64,000 nucleotides of DNA from Obesumbacterium proteus (GTDB lineage: Bacteria > Pseudomonadota > Gammaproteobacteria > Enterobacterales > Enterobacteriaceae), in NCBI RefSeq assembly GCF_001586165.1, contig NZ_CP014608.1, positions 2,914,001 through 2,978,000 of the forward strand, read 5' to 3'. Under the pieces are notes generated by a model. That model was not told the DNA's origin, searched no databases, and saw only the letters and a list, made by a program, of their open reading frames with translations. Both the position numbers and the translations under genes were made by a program. Positions 35,213-43,009 of the stretch are shown here, in pieces; position 1 is the stretch's first letter; each line of letters begins with the position of its first letter.

Positions 35213-35922
35213 GCGGCAAGCTATACGCCATCGGCGTTGGACCCGGCGCCAGCGATCTGATCACCGTTCGCGGCGCACGAACGTTGGCACAGCTCGATGT
35301 GCTTTACACCCCGGCAGGGAAAGCCGATGCGCAGAGTTTAGCGCACCGCATCGTTGCCGAGTACCTCTCCCCAAACACCGAAATACGCACCTATCACTTC
35401 TTGATGAAGGCTGAACAGGCGCGAAAAGAAGCCGTTTGGGATCGGGTGGCAGACGCCATGCAACGCGAAGTGGCGCAGGGCAAACAGGTTGGTTTCATCA
35501 CGCTGGGCGACGCCATGCTGTTTAGTACTTGGGTATCACTGCTGGCGCGCATCGGCCATCAACCGTGGCTGGAAATTATTCCCGGTGTGACGTCCTTCGC
35601 CGCGATTGCCGCCAGCAGCGCGATGCCGCTGGCGATGGAAAATCAAACGCTGACCGTGCTGTCGTGCACGTCGCCAGAAAGCGAGCTGGAACAGGCTTTA
35701 CGCACCCATGACTGCGCGGTGCTGATGAAGGTGTATGGGCGTTTCGCAACGATACGTTCTTTACTCGGGCGAATGGGGTTACTCGACCACGCCATCATGA
35801 TGTCTGATGCCACGTTGCCCACCCAGCAGTGCTGGTATCACCTTGATGAGTGCGACAGACAGCTCGAACTGCCTTATTTTTCAACCATTTTAGTGAATAA
35901 AAATTGGAATGCTTCGAGGTAA
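35209..35922 (+). CDS. cbiL: Cobalt-precorrin-2 C20-methyltransferase CbiL
   Basis: 237 residues (Salmonella 237). MSGKLYAIGVGPGASDLITV, GKQVGFITLGDAMLFSTWVS, IPGVTSFAAIAASSAMPLAM and VLMKVYGRFATIRSLLG are the CbiL/CobI signature regions. It methylates C20 of cobalt-factor II/precorrin-2. The start ATG overlaps the stop of a small upstream frame; its own Shine-Dalgarno is weak (GGCGG), which favours translational coupling. Confidence 0.94.
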   Translation: MSGKLYAIGVGPGASDLITVRGARTLAQLDVLYTPAGKADAQSLAHRIVAEYLSPNTEIRTYHFLMKAEQARKEAVWDRVADAMQREVAQGKQVGFITLGDAMLFSTWVSLLARIGHQPWLEIIPGVTSFAAIAASSAMPLAMENQTLTVLSCTSPESELEQALRTHDCAVLMKVYGRFATIRSLLGRMGLLDHAIMMSDATLPTQQCWYHLDECDRQLELPYFSTILVNKNWNASR

Positions 35923-35925
35923 GTC

Positions 35926-36663
35926 ATGCAAAAGAGCTTAGAGAAATTTTCACTCACCGGCTTTGTCATTGCGGTGTTGTTGATTCTAGCGCCTCAAGAG
36001 GCGTTTGCGATGCACATCATGGAAGGCTTTCTACCGCCGATGTGGGCCATCGGCTGGTGGCTGATCTTCCTGCCATTTTTAGGCGCTGGAATTGTTCGGC
36101 TACGCCATATTGTGCAGCAAGACAGTAACCAAAAGGTCCTGTTGGCGTTGTGCTGCGCCTTCATCTTTGTGCTGTCGGCGCTAAAAATTCCGTCGGTCAC
36201 GGGAAGCTGCTCGCATCCAACCGGCGTTGCGCTGGCTGTCATCCTGTTTGGCCCGTCGGTGGTTGCCGTGATGGGCGCCATTGTTCTGCTGTTCCAAGCG
36301 CTGATGCTGGCACACGGCGGAGTCACCACGCTGGGCGCAAACGCCATGTCGATGGCGGTGATTGGTCCGATGGTGGGATATCTCATCTGGCGAATTTCGT
36401 GCAAGGCAGGGCTGCGTAAAGACGTCGGGGTTTTCCTCTGTGCCTTCTTTGCCGATCTGGTGACCTACGCGGTGACCTCAGTACAGCTCGGCGTCGCGTT
36501 CCCCGATCCACAGCTGGGTATGACAGCGGCCATCGTGAAATTTATGGGGATCTTCTGCCTCACGCAGATACCAATTGCCATCGCAGAAGGCCTGTTAACC
36601 GTTCTTATCTATGACCAGTTGGTGAAAAGACGTTTAGTCCACGCATGGAGTTTCTCACAATGA
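35926..36663 (+). CDS. cbiM: Cobalt ECF transporter component CbiM
   Basis: 245 residues. A cleavable N-terminal segment ends QEAFA, exposing MHIMEGFLPPMWAIGWW, the metal-binding N-terminus of CbiM. Six to seven hydrophobic helices follow, with SVTGSCSHPTGVALA and HGGVTTLGANAMSMAVIGP. With CbiN, CbiQ and CbiO it imports Co2+ across the inner membrane. Begins 3 bp after cbiL; its stop overlaps cbiN (ATGA). Confidence 0.95.
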   Translation: MQKSLEKFSLTGFVIAVLLILAPQEAFAMHIMEGFLPPMWAIGWWLIFLPFLGAGIVRLRHIVQQDSNQKVLLALCCAFIFVLSALKIPSVTGSCSHPTGVALAVILFGPSVVAVMGAIVLLFQALMLAHGGVTTLGANAMSMAVIGPMVGYLIWRISCKAGLRKDVGVFLCAFFADLVTYAVTSVQLGVAFPDPQLGMTAAIVKFMGIFCLTQIPIAIAEGLLTVLIYDQLVKRRLVHAWSFSQ

Positions 36664-36941
36664 AAAGAACATACATCTTAATCGCGTTGGTGATTGCGCT
36701 CTTTGTTATGCCTTTTTTTATCGACCACGGTGGGGAATATGGCGGTTCAGACGATCAGGCCGAAGCGCAAATCTTACAGATTGCTCCGCACTATCAGCCT
36801 TGGTTTGAGTCGATTTACGAACCCGCCAGCGGCGAGATCGAAAGCCTGCTTTTCACCTTACAAGGGTGTCTGGGGACGGCGGTGATCTTCTACGTCTTGG
36901 GCTATTACCGTCGTGGCCGCAACGAAAATGCTGAATCTTGA
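36660..36941 (+). CDS. cbiN: Cobalt transporter small component CbiN
   Basis: 93 residues with two transmembrane helices (about 4-22 and 65-82) and a periplasmic loop IDHGGEYGGSDDQAEAQI and QPWFESIYEPASGEIESLLF, typical of CbiN. ATG 36660 overlaps the cbiM stop. The C-terminus overlaps the first codons of cbiQ by 14 bases. Confidence 0.94.
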   Translation: MKRTYILIALVIALFVMPFFIDHGGEYGGSDDQAEAQILQIAPHYQPWFESIYEPASGEIESLLFTLQGCLGTAVIFYVLGYYRRGRNENAES

Positions 36942-37605
36942 AACGCTGAGCTATCAAAGCCGCTGGTGTCATAAAGATCCGCGCATCAAGTTCGCGATGT
37001 ACGTGGTGTTTATGACGCTAGCGATGGTTTTACCACCGTTAGGGCAATTTGCTGTGCTGTGTGGGCTCACCATTCTGACCTGCTATTTATTGCATATCAG
37101 CGTGCTCCGCTACCTCAAGTGGCTGCTGATCCCGATTGGATTTCTGAGCGTTGGCGTACTCGCCATTGTGCTCACGGGCACGCAACGCCCAGAAACGCTG
37201 CTGTGGGGATATCCCATCGCAGGTTACTGGTGGGGAATCGATGCCTTAGGCATACAGACCGCTAACCAAACGTTCTGGCGCAGCCTCGCATCATTGGCCG
37301 CCACCTTTTGGTTCATGCTGAACATGCCGTTTGAACAGCTCATTAAGCTGCTGAAGTTTTGTCGCGTACCGCATCTGCTGATCGAGCAAATACTGCTGAC
37401 GTGGCGATTCATTTTCATCTTTGTTGAAGAGGCGGTGGCAATCCACAACGCGCAGGCGCTGCGCTTTGGCTACTGTTCGCTGGGGAACAGCTATCGCTCG
37501 TTAGCCATGCTGGTTTCGATGCTGTTTTCTCGCGTGCTGAGCCGCTACCAGCAAATGTCTGTGGCGCTTGAGCTCAAGCTTTATCAGGGTGATTTTCATC
37601 TATGA
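36928..37605 (+). CDS. cbiQ: Cobalt ECF transporter transmembrane component CbiQ
   Basis: 225 residues, as in Salmonella. Starts MLNLETLSYQSRWCHKDPRI; membrane helices at about 20-60, 65-85 and 105-130, and the coupling helices LLTWRFIFIFVEEAVAIHNA and LSRYQQMSVALELKLYQGDF that contact the ATPase. T-component of the cobalt importer. Stop overlaps cbiO by 4 bases. Confidence 0.95.
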   Translation: MLNLETLSYQSRWCHKDPRIKFAMYVVFMTLAMVLPPLGQFAVLCGLTILTCYLLHISVLRYLKWLLIPIGFLSVGVLAIVLTGTQRPETLLWGYPIAGYWWGIDALGIQTANQTFWRSLASLAATFWFMLNMPFEQLIKLLKFCRVPHLLIEQILLTWRFIFIFVEEAVAIHNAQALRFGYCSLGNSYRSLAMLVSMLFSRVLSRYQQMSVALELKLYQGDFHL

Positions 37606-38453
37606 GTATGCAAACGGGCACCAAACCAAACATCGACGGCGGATTAGCCACGCGCACGCTGTGTTTTAGCTATCAAGATAAGCCGGTTTTAAAGCACCTG
37701 ACGTTAGATTTCAGCCACTTCAACGTTACCGGCATTATCGGCGCGAACGGCAGTGGAAAATCAACGCTGTTTATGAATCTCTCGGGTATCTATCAGCCCC
37801 AAGAGGGCGAGGTGTGGTGGGACGATGAACCGTTGGTCTACAGCAAAAAAGGTCTGCGGGCGCTGCGCCAAAGCGTGGTGACGGTATTTCAAGATCCCGA
37901 CCAGCAGATTTTTTACAGCGATGTCGAAAATGATATCGCCTTCAGCCTGCGTAACCTGGGGATTGAAGAGGCGGAGATTAAGCGCCGTACCGACTGGGCT
38001 TTGCGCTTGGTTGATGCCCAACATTTCCGTCACACGCCGGTGCAGTGCTTGAGCTTCGGCCAGAAAAAAAGGGTGGCGATTGCCGGTGCGCTGGTTATGC
38101 AATCCGACTATCTGTTACTGGATGAGCCGACTGCCGGACTCGATCCGTCGGGGCGACGCAAGATGCTGGCGATCATTGAGCAGATCGTGGCGCAAGGCAA
38201 ACGCATCATTATTTCGAGTCACGATATCGATCTTATCTACCAAATCTGCGACGGACTGTATCTGTTGTCGAATGGCGAAGTGCTGAGTTCGGGGTCACCG
38301 CAGGAGGTTTTAGTGAATAAAACGCTGCTGGAAAGTGCCGGTTTAGAACAGCCTTGGCTGGTGAAACTGCACTGTGAGGCGGGTTTGCCGCTGTGCAAAA
38401 CTGAACAGGAAATGATCGCGGTGCTGCGGCACTGGAAGGGGAAAGAAGAATGA
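37602..38453 (+). CDS. cbiO: Cobalt ECF transporter ATPase CbiO
   Basis: 283 residues. ABC ATPase with Walker A GANGSGKST, Q-loop VFQDPDQQIF, signature LSFGQKKRVAIAGAL, Walker B YLLLDEPTAGLD and H-loop ISSHDIDL. Energises CbiMNQ. Overlaps cbiQ upstream and cbiP downstream (ATGA), so the transporter genes are fully coupled. Confidence 0.96.
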   Translation: MSMQTGTKPNIDGGLATRTLCFSYQDKPVLKHLTLDFSHFNVTGIIGANGSGKSTLFMNLSGIYQPQEGEVWWDDEPLVYSKKGLRALRQSVVTVFQDPDQQIFYSDVENDIAFSLRNLGIEEAEIKRRTDWALRLVDAQHFRHTPVQCLSFGQKKRVAIAGALVMQSDYLLLDEPTAGLDPSGRRKMLAIIEQIVAQGKRIIISSHDIDLIYQICDGLYLLSNGEVLSSGSPQEVLVNKTLLESAGLEQPWLVKLHCEAGLPLCKTEQEMIAVLRHWKGKEE

Positions 38454-39985
38454 GCATTTCGTTAATGGTTCAAGGCACCGCCTCTGACGTAGGAAAGAGC
38501 GTTTTAGTCGCCGGATTTTGCCGTATTTTTATGCAGGATGGTTATCGCTGTAAGCCTTTCAAATCACAGAATATGGCGTTGAACTCAGGGATCACCGCGC
38601 AGGGCGATGAAATGGGGCGAGCGCAGATTTTTCAGGCGCAGGCGGCGGGCGTTGCGCCCGATGTGCGCATGAATCCGGTGCTGCTCAAGCCGACGAGCGA
38701 TCGCAAAGCGCAGGTCATTGTGATGGGAAAAGTGGCCTGCCATATGGATGCCGCGGAATACCATCACTATAAACCTCAGCTACAACAGCAGGTTAAAACC
38801 GTCTATCAACAGCTGGCGAGTGAATCCGACATCATGGTGCTGGAAGGTGCGGGTAGCCCTGCAGAGATTAATCTGCGCGATCGAGACATCGTGAATATGG
38901 GCATGGCTGAGGCCGCTGGCGCGCCGGTATTGCTGGTGGCGGATATCGATCGCGGCGGGGTATTTGCTTCTATCTATGGCACCTTAGCGTTGCTCAAACC
39001 CGAGGAAAGGGCGCGGATCATTGGCGTCATCATCAACAAATTTCGCGGTGATATTGCGCTGTTGCGGCCTGGAATCAAGCAGATTGAAGCGCTGACTCAG
39101 GTTCCGGTTCTGGGCGTTCTGCCGTGGCTATCGCTGGATCTGGAAGATGAAGACGGAGTGGCGCTACAGGTCGGAAAATATTCCTCCGCCAAAGCAGCCG
39201 ATCTGGACGTGGTGGTGATTCAGTTTCCACATATCGCCAACTTCACCGATTTTAATCCGCTCTCGGTGCAGCCGGATGTGCGTCTGCGCTACGCCGTCGA
39301 TCCGCAGGAAATTATGGGCGCGGATCTGATTATCTTGCCGGGCAGTAAAAATACGCTCGGCGATCTTAGCTGGCTAAGAGCACGCAGGCTGGATCGTGCG
39401 ATTACAAAAGCCCACGGCGCAGGCGCCGCAATCATGGGGATCTGTGGCGGTTATCAAATGCTGGGTAATCAGATCTTCGATGAAGTGGAGTCCGGCCTAA
39501 GTCACATGTGCGGATTAGGCTTGCTGGATGTGGATACCTGTTTTGAACCGAGTAAAAAAACTGCGCAGGTGGCGGGCGTTTCAGGCTCACACCTCAACGG
39601 CCTGTTAGCTCAGTGCTGTGACCAACCTCTGACGGGTTACGAAATCCATATGGGGGTTTCTACTCTGGGTGAAAATGCCCGTCCGTTTGCGCATATGCAG
39701 GTTAAGAATGGCCAAGCGGAAGCGTGGTTCGACGGCGCGCTAAACCACGATGGCAGCGTAGCGGGCAGCTATTTGCATGGCTTGTTTGATCAAAATCGGT
39801 TCACCCGATCTTTACTCAATCAACTGAGGCAGAAAAAAGGTCTGGAGCCGCTAGACGATAAAAACTTCGACTATTCGCGCCATAAAGAAACGCAGTTTGA
39901 CGCGCTGGCTTCCAACATGCGCGTGCATTTGGATATCGACCGTATCTACGCCTTGATGCGCCAGCATCAGGAACCACAGCGATGA
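38450..39985 (+). CDS. cbiP: Cobyric acid synthase CbiP
   Basis: 511 residues (Salmonella CbiP 506). N-terminal dethiobiotin-synthetase-like ATPase (MVQGTASDVGKSVLVAGFCR; VLEGAGSPAEINLRDRDIVN; VADIDRGGVFASIYGTLAL) and C-terminal class I-like amidotransferase (GSKNTLGDLSWLRARRLDR, MGICGGYQMLGNQIFDEVES with the Cys, SYLHGLFDQNRF with the His). It amidates four side chains of adenosylcobyrinate a,c-diamide using glutamine. Glutamine use links it to the same nitrogen pool the neighbouring glutaminase consumes. Confidence 0.95.
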   Translation: MSISLMVQGTASDVGKSVLVAGFCRIFMQDGYRCKPFKSQNMALNSGITAQGDEMGRAQIFQAQAAGVAPDVRMNPVLLKPTSDRKAQVIVMGKVACHMDAAEYHHYKPQLQQQVKTVYQQLASESDIMVLEGAGSPAEINLRDRDIVNMGMAEAAGAPVLLVADIDRGGVFASIYGTLALLKPEERARIIGVIINKFRGDIALLRPGIKQIEALTQVPVLGVLPWLSLDLEDEDGVALQVGKYSSAKAADLDVVVIQFPHIANFTDFNPLSVQPDVRLRYAVDPQEIMGADLIILPGSKNTLGDLSWLRARRLDRAITKAHGAGAAIMGICGGYQMLGNQIFDEVESGLSHMCGLGLLDVDTCFEPSKKTAQVAGVSGSHLNGLLAQCCDQPLTGYEIHMGVSTLGENARPFAHMQVKNGQAEAWFDGALNHDGSVAGSYLHGLFDQNRFTRSLLNQLRQKKGLEPLDDKNFDYSRHKETQFDALASNMRVHLDIDRIYALMRQHQEPQR

Positions 39986-40010
39986 GGCCGATTCACGGGA
40001 GCTATATCCA

Positions 40011-40769
40011 ATGACGCTGACGATGTTCTGGGCCACGGTGCAATTTATTACCCGCCTGCCGGTACCAAGTCGCTGGGCCGAGGGGGCTGATTTTCAGCAA
40101 TACGGGCGTGGTGTTCCTGCATTTCCTATCGTGGGGTTGATGGTGGGGATGCTGGCCGCTGGGGTTTCACTGGCTATTAGCCAGTCAGGCGGAGGGATTT
40201 TTATTGGCGCGTTGGGCTACGTGTTTGCGTTGACGCCGCTGACCGGTGGTTTTCATCTGGATGGATTAGCCGATACCTGCGACGGCATTTTCTCTGCCCG
40301 CCAGCGCGAGCGGATGCTGGAAATTATGCGAGATAGCCGCCTTGGCACCTACGGTGGCCTCGCCCTGATTTTCTGCGTGGTCACGAAAACGCTGGCGGTG
40401 GTGTCGCTTTCCCATTTGTCTCCATGGCTGTTATTTGGCTTTTTAAGCTGCGCCTGCGTGGCGGGGCGAACCGCGATGGTGCTGGTGATGTATGGACAGC
40501 GCTACGCCCGCCAAGGTGACGGCATGGGCAACATCTATATCGGTAAAATATCGCGTTTTGAGGCGGCGACGACGTTAGTCATCGGCTGCTTGCTGGTGGG
40601 GATGTTGGGCGGTCGTCAGGCGCTGGCGGCGCTGGTCATCACTTTCGCGGCTATTTATGCGCTGGCGCGTTATTTCCGCCATCACCTCGGCGGGCAAACC
40701 GGAGACACGCTGGGCGCGGCAGAAGAGATGGGCGAAATGATTTTCCTTTTAGCACTGCTTTGGGTTTAG
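40011..40769 (+). CDS. cobS: Adenosylcobinamide-GDP ribazoletransferase (cobalamin synthase) CobS
   Basis: 252 residues, a polytopic membrane protein. MFWATVQFITRLPVPSRW is the family opening; LTPLTGGFHLDGLADTCDGI and REREMLEIM-like RQRERMLEIMRDSRLGTYG are the metal-binding acidic motif region. It joins adenosylcobinamide-GDP and alpha-ribazole at the inner membrane. Begins 25 bp after cbiP. cobU, which lies before cobS in Salmonella, is absent. Confidence 0.95.
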   Translation: MTLTMFWATVQFITRLPVPSRWAEGADFQQYGRGVPAFPIVGLMVGMLAAGVSLAISQSGGGIFIGALGYVFALTPLTGGFHLDGLADTCDGIFSARQRERMLEIMRDSRLGTYGGLALIFCVVTKTLAVVSLSHLSPWLLFGFLSCACVAGRTAMVLVMYGQRYARQGDGMGNIYIGKISRFEAATTLVIGCLLVGMLGGRQALAALVITFAAIYALARYFRHHLGGQTGDTLGAAEEMGEMIFLLALLWV

Positions 40770-40828
40770 CACCACCACAACACCGGATAATAACCTGCGC
40801 CTTATGCGCCACCATAACGAGAAAAAGC

Positions 40829-41893
40829 ATGAACACATTGGACTCTATTATTCAAAGGATCCGTCCCTTAGATCAGGAGAAAATGGTGCAGGCTGCGGAA
40901 TTTGTGGATGCGTTAGCCAAACCACCGGGAAGTTTGGGGCGCTTGGAACAGCTTGCGATTCAGCTGTCAGGCATGTCGGGGATTGCGGATTTAGCCAATC
41001 TCAACAAAGAGATTATCGTGATGTGCGCCGATCACGGCGTGTTTGATGAAGGGGTTGCCGTCACGCCTAAAAATGTCACGGCGATCCAGGCTCGAAACAT
41101 GCAAAAGGGGCTCACCGGCGTCTGTGCGCTGGCCAAAAATAGCAATACGCACGTGCTGCCGGTTGATATTGGTATTGATGCCGAGCCGATCGCCAATCTG
41201 CGTTCGCTGAAGCTGGCGCGTGGCTGTGGGAATATCGCTCGCGGGCCCGCGATGAGCTACCCGCAGGCAGAGCAGTTGCTGATTGCCAGCGCTAATCTGG
41301 TGCAAGAGCGCGTGGCACAGGGGATATCAGTTTTTGGCGTCGGTGAGTTAGGCATTGCGAATACCACGCCCGCGTCGGCCATGATCAGCGTGCTGACCGA
41401 TACCGATCCTCATGACGTCGTCGGTATCGGCGCGAACCTTCCTTTGGCGCGGGTGGCACATAAAGAAAGCGTGGTGCGGCGCGCCATCGAGGTCAACCAA
41501 CCGAATGCACATGATGCCGTAGACGTGCTGGCTAAAGTCGGTGGTTTTGATCTGGTGGGTATGACCGGCGTGATCCTCGGAGCCGCCGCCGCGGGTGTGC
41601 CCGTTGTGCTGGATGGCTTCCTCTCTTATGCGTCAGCGCTGGCCGCGTACCGTCTGGCACCACAGGTACGAGATTACTGTATTCCCTCGCATTTTTCGGC
41701 GGAAAAAGGGGCGGCGGTGGCGCTTTCGCATCTTGACCTTATTCCGTATTTATATCTGGAGCTGCGCTTGGGAGAAGGCAGCGGTGCCGCGATGGCCATG
41801 TCGGTGATTAGCGCCGCCTGCGCCATGTATTGCGATATGGGGCAGCAAACGAGCAGTGGTTTTAGTTTACCGCCGTCGCCGTTACGTGACTGA
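40829..41893 (+). CDS. cobT: Nicotinate-nucleotide:dimethylbenzimidazole phosphoribosyltransferase CobT
   Basis: 354 residues (Salmonella 356). DALAKPPGSLGRLEQLAIQL at the N-terminus, MCADHGVFDEGVAVTPKNVT, GVGELGIANTTPASAM and LELRLGEGSGAAMAMSVISA with the catalytic Glu. It forms alpha-ribazole phosphate, the lower-ligand nucleotide. ATG 40829 (MNTLDSIIQRIRPLDQ) is preferred to an upstream in-frame codon at 40760 that overlaps cobS. Last gene of the cbi/cob operon. Confidence 0.95.
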   Translation: MNTLDSIIQRIRPLDQEKMVQAAEFVDALAKPPGSLGRLEQLAIQLSGMSGIADLANLNKEIIVMCADHGVFDEGVAVTPKNVTAIQARNMQKGLTGVCALAKNSNTHVLPVDIGIDAEPIANLRSLKLARGCGNIARGPAMSYPQAEQLLIASANLVQERVAQGISVFGVGELGIANTTPASAMISVLTDTDPHDVVGIGANLPLARVAHKESVVRRAIEVNQPNAHDAVDVLAKVGGFDLVGMTGVILGAAAAGVPVVLDGFLSYASALAAYRLAPQVRDYCIPSHFSAEKGAAVALSHLDLIPYLYLELRLGEGSGAAMAMSVISAACAMYCDMGQQTSSGFSLPPSPLRD

Positions 41894-41925
41894 TTTTTTA
41901 ATTATGAATTAATGGGTGTATCAAC

Positions 41926-42849
41926 ATGCGCTGTAAAATTCCTAAGACCGATCTATTAGTGACGTTTGAAGCCGTGGCACAGTATGAAAGCTACACGCGT
42001 GCGGCAGAGAAATTAGCGTTAACGCAGAGTGCGGTATTCCGTCAAATAACCGCCTTAGAAGAATTTCTTAACGTGTCTTTATTCCATCATGTGCGTAAAC
42101 GTATTTTTCTTAACGACGCAGGCCGTTATTATCTCGACCTCGTCAGAGATACGTTAGAACAGATGGAACGCGATACGCAAAGTATTATGTCCTATCAATC
42201 TACGCAACAGATTTTGGAATTAGCGGTCACACCAACGTTTAGCACACACTGGCTGATCCCTAACCTGAGTGACTTTCATGAAAATAATCCGGAGATAGTG
42301 CTTAATTTAATTGCGCTAACCACACCCGCCGATTTTTTAAATCTACGCTATGACGCTGTGATTATGCGCGAAGACTTCTGTAGCCCTTGGGCTGAAAATG
42401 AACATTTATTTGAAGAGGAGTTAGTTCCAGTCTGTAGCCGAATGCTGTGGCGTGACGATAAAGAGGTGATGCGTGCGGATCAGTTACTGGATGAATTCAC
42501 GTTGTTACACCAGACTACACGGCTGGATTCGTGGCACGACTGGTTTGCGTTATCCGGAGTGAGCAGCCCGCAGGTACGCATGGGGCCGCGCTTTGACCTA
42601 CTCTCGATGCTGATTTCTGCGGTACGTTCCAATTTAGGCGTTGCGCTGCTGCCGCGCTTTGCAATTCATAAAGATCTTGAAAACGGCGATATGGTGATCC
42701 CTTGCGATTTACCCATGAGTACCGGAAACCACTTTATTTTAACTTATAAAGAAGGCAAGCGAGGATTACGCAGTTTGCAGAAATTTAGCCGCTGGGTGCA
42801 TGAAAAATCGAATGACGAGGAATTAAAAAGAACAGGTGTTCACAGTTAA
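41926..42849 (+). CDS. LysR-family transcriptional regulator next to fumarase
   Basis: 307 residues. N-terminal helix-turn-helix KTDLLVTFEAVAQYESYTRA + AEKLALTQSAVFRQITALEE, then a substrate-binding domain with LAVTPTFSTHWLIPNLSDFH and SAVRSNLGVALLPRFAIHKD, GcvA-like. It lies between the cob operon (33 bp) and a class I fumarase (160 bp) on the same strand. A perfect 12-bp inverted repeat flanks the fumarase promoter region and could be its target. I infer control of the fumarase-adenosyltransferase pair, perhaps with a pathway intermediate such as mesaconate or citramalate as ligand; no proof in the sequence. Confidence 0.85.
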   Translation: MRCKIPKTDLLVTFEAVAQYESYTRAAEKLALTQSAVFRQITALEEFLNVSLFHHVRKRIFLNDAGRYYLDLVRDTLEQMERDTQSIMSYQSTQQILELAVTPTFSTHWLIPNLSDFHENNPEIVLNLIALTTPADFLNLRYDAVIMREDFCSPWAENEHLFEEELVPVCSRMLWRDDKEVMRADQLLDEFTLLHQTTRLDSWHDWFALSGVSSPQVRMGPRFDLLSMLISAVRSNLGVALLPRFAIHKDLENGDMVIPCDLPMSTGNHFILTYKEGKRGLRSLQKFSRWVHEKSNDEELKRTGVHS

Positions 42850-42859
42850 GCATCATATG

Positions 42860-42932
42860 TTGAAAATTGAACAATTGATTTTTAATTTAATAAAATAATA
42901 ATTGGAATTGTTTTTATATTTTCAATTTTCAA
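42860..42932. promoter_or_regulatory. Perfect 12-bp inverted repeat flanking the fumarase promoter region
   Basis: TTGAAAATTGAA (42860-42871) and TTCAATTTTCAA (42921-42932), 49 bp apart, in a 160-bp AT-rich spacer upstream of the fumarase gene. The arms contain TTGAA/TTCAA half-sites as might suit a dimeric regulator such as the adjacent LysR protein. In AT-rich DNA chance complementarity is possible, though 12 perfect bases is long. Confidence 0.45.
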
Positions 42933-43009
42933 ACAATCTATTATTTGTTGCGCCCCATGGTTAGCAAGAACCTCTTGCGACTATTTTTTTAATTTATTGA
43001 GTAAAAATA

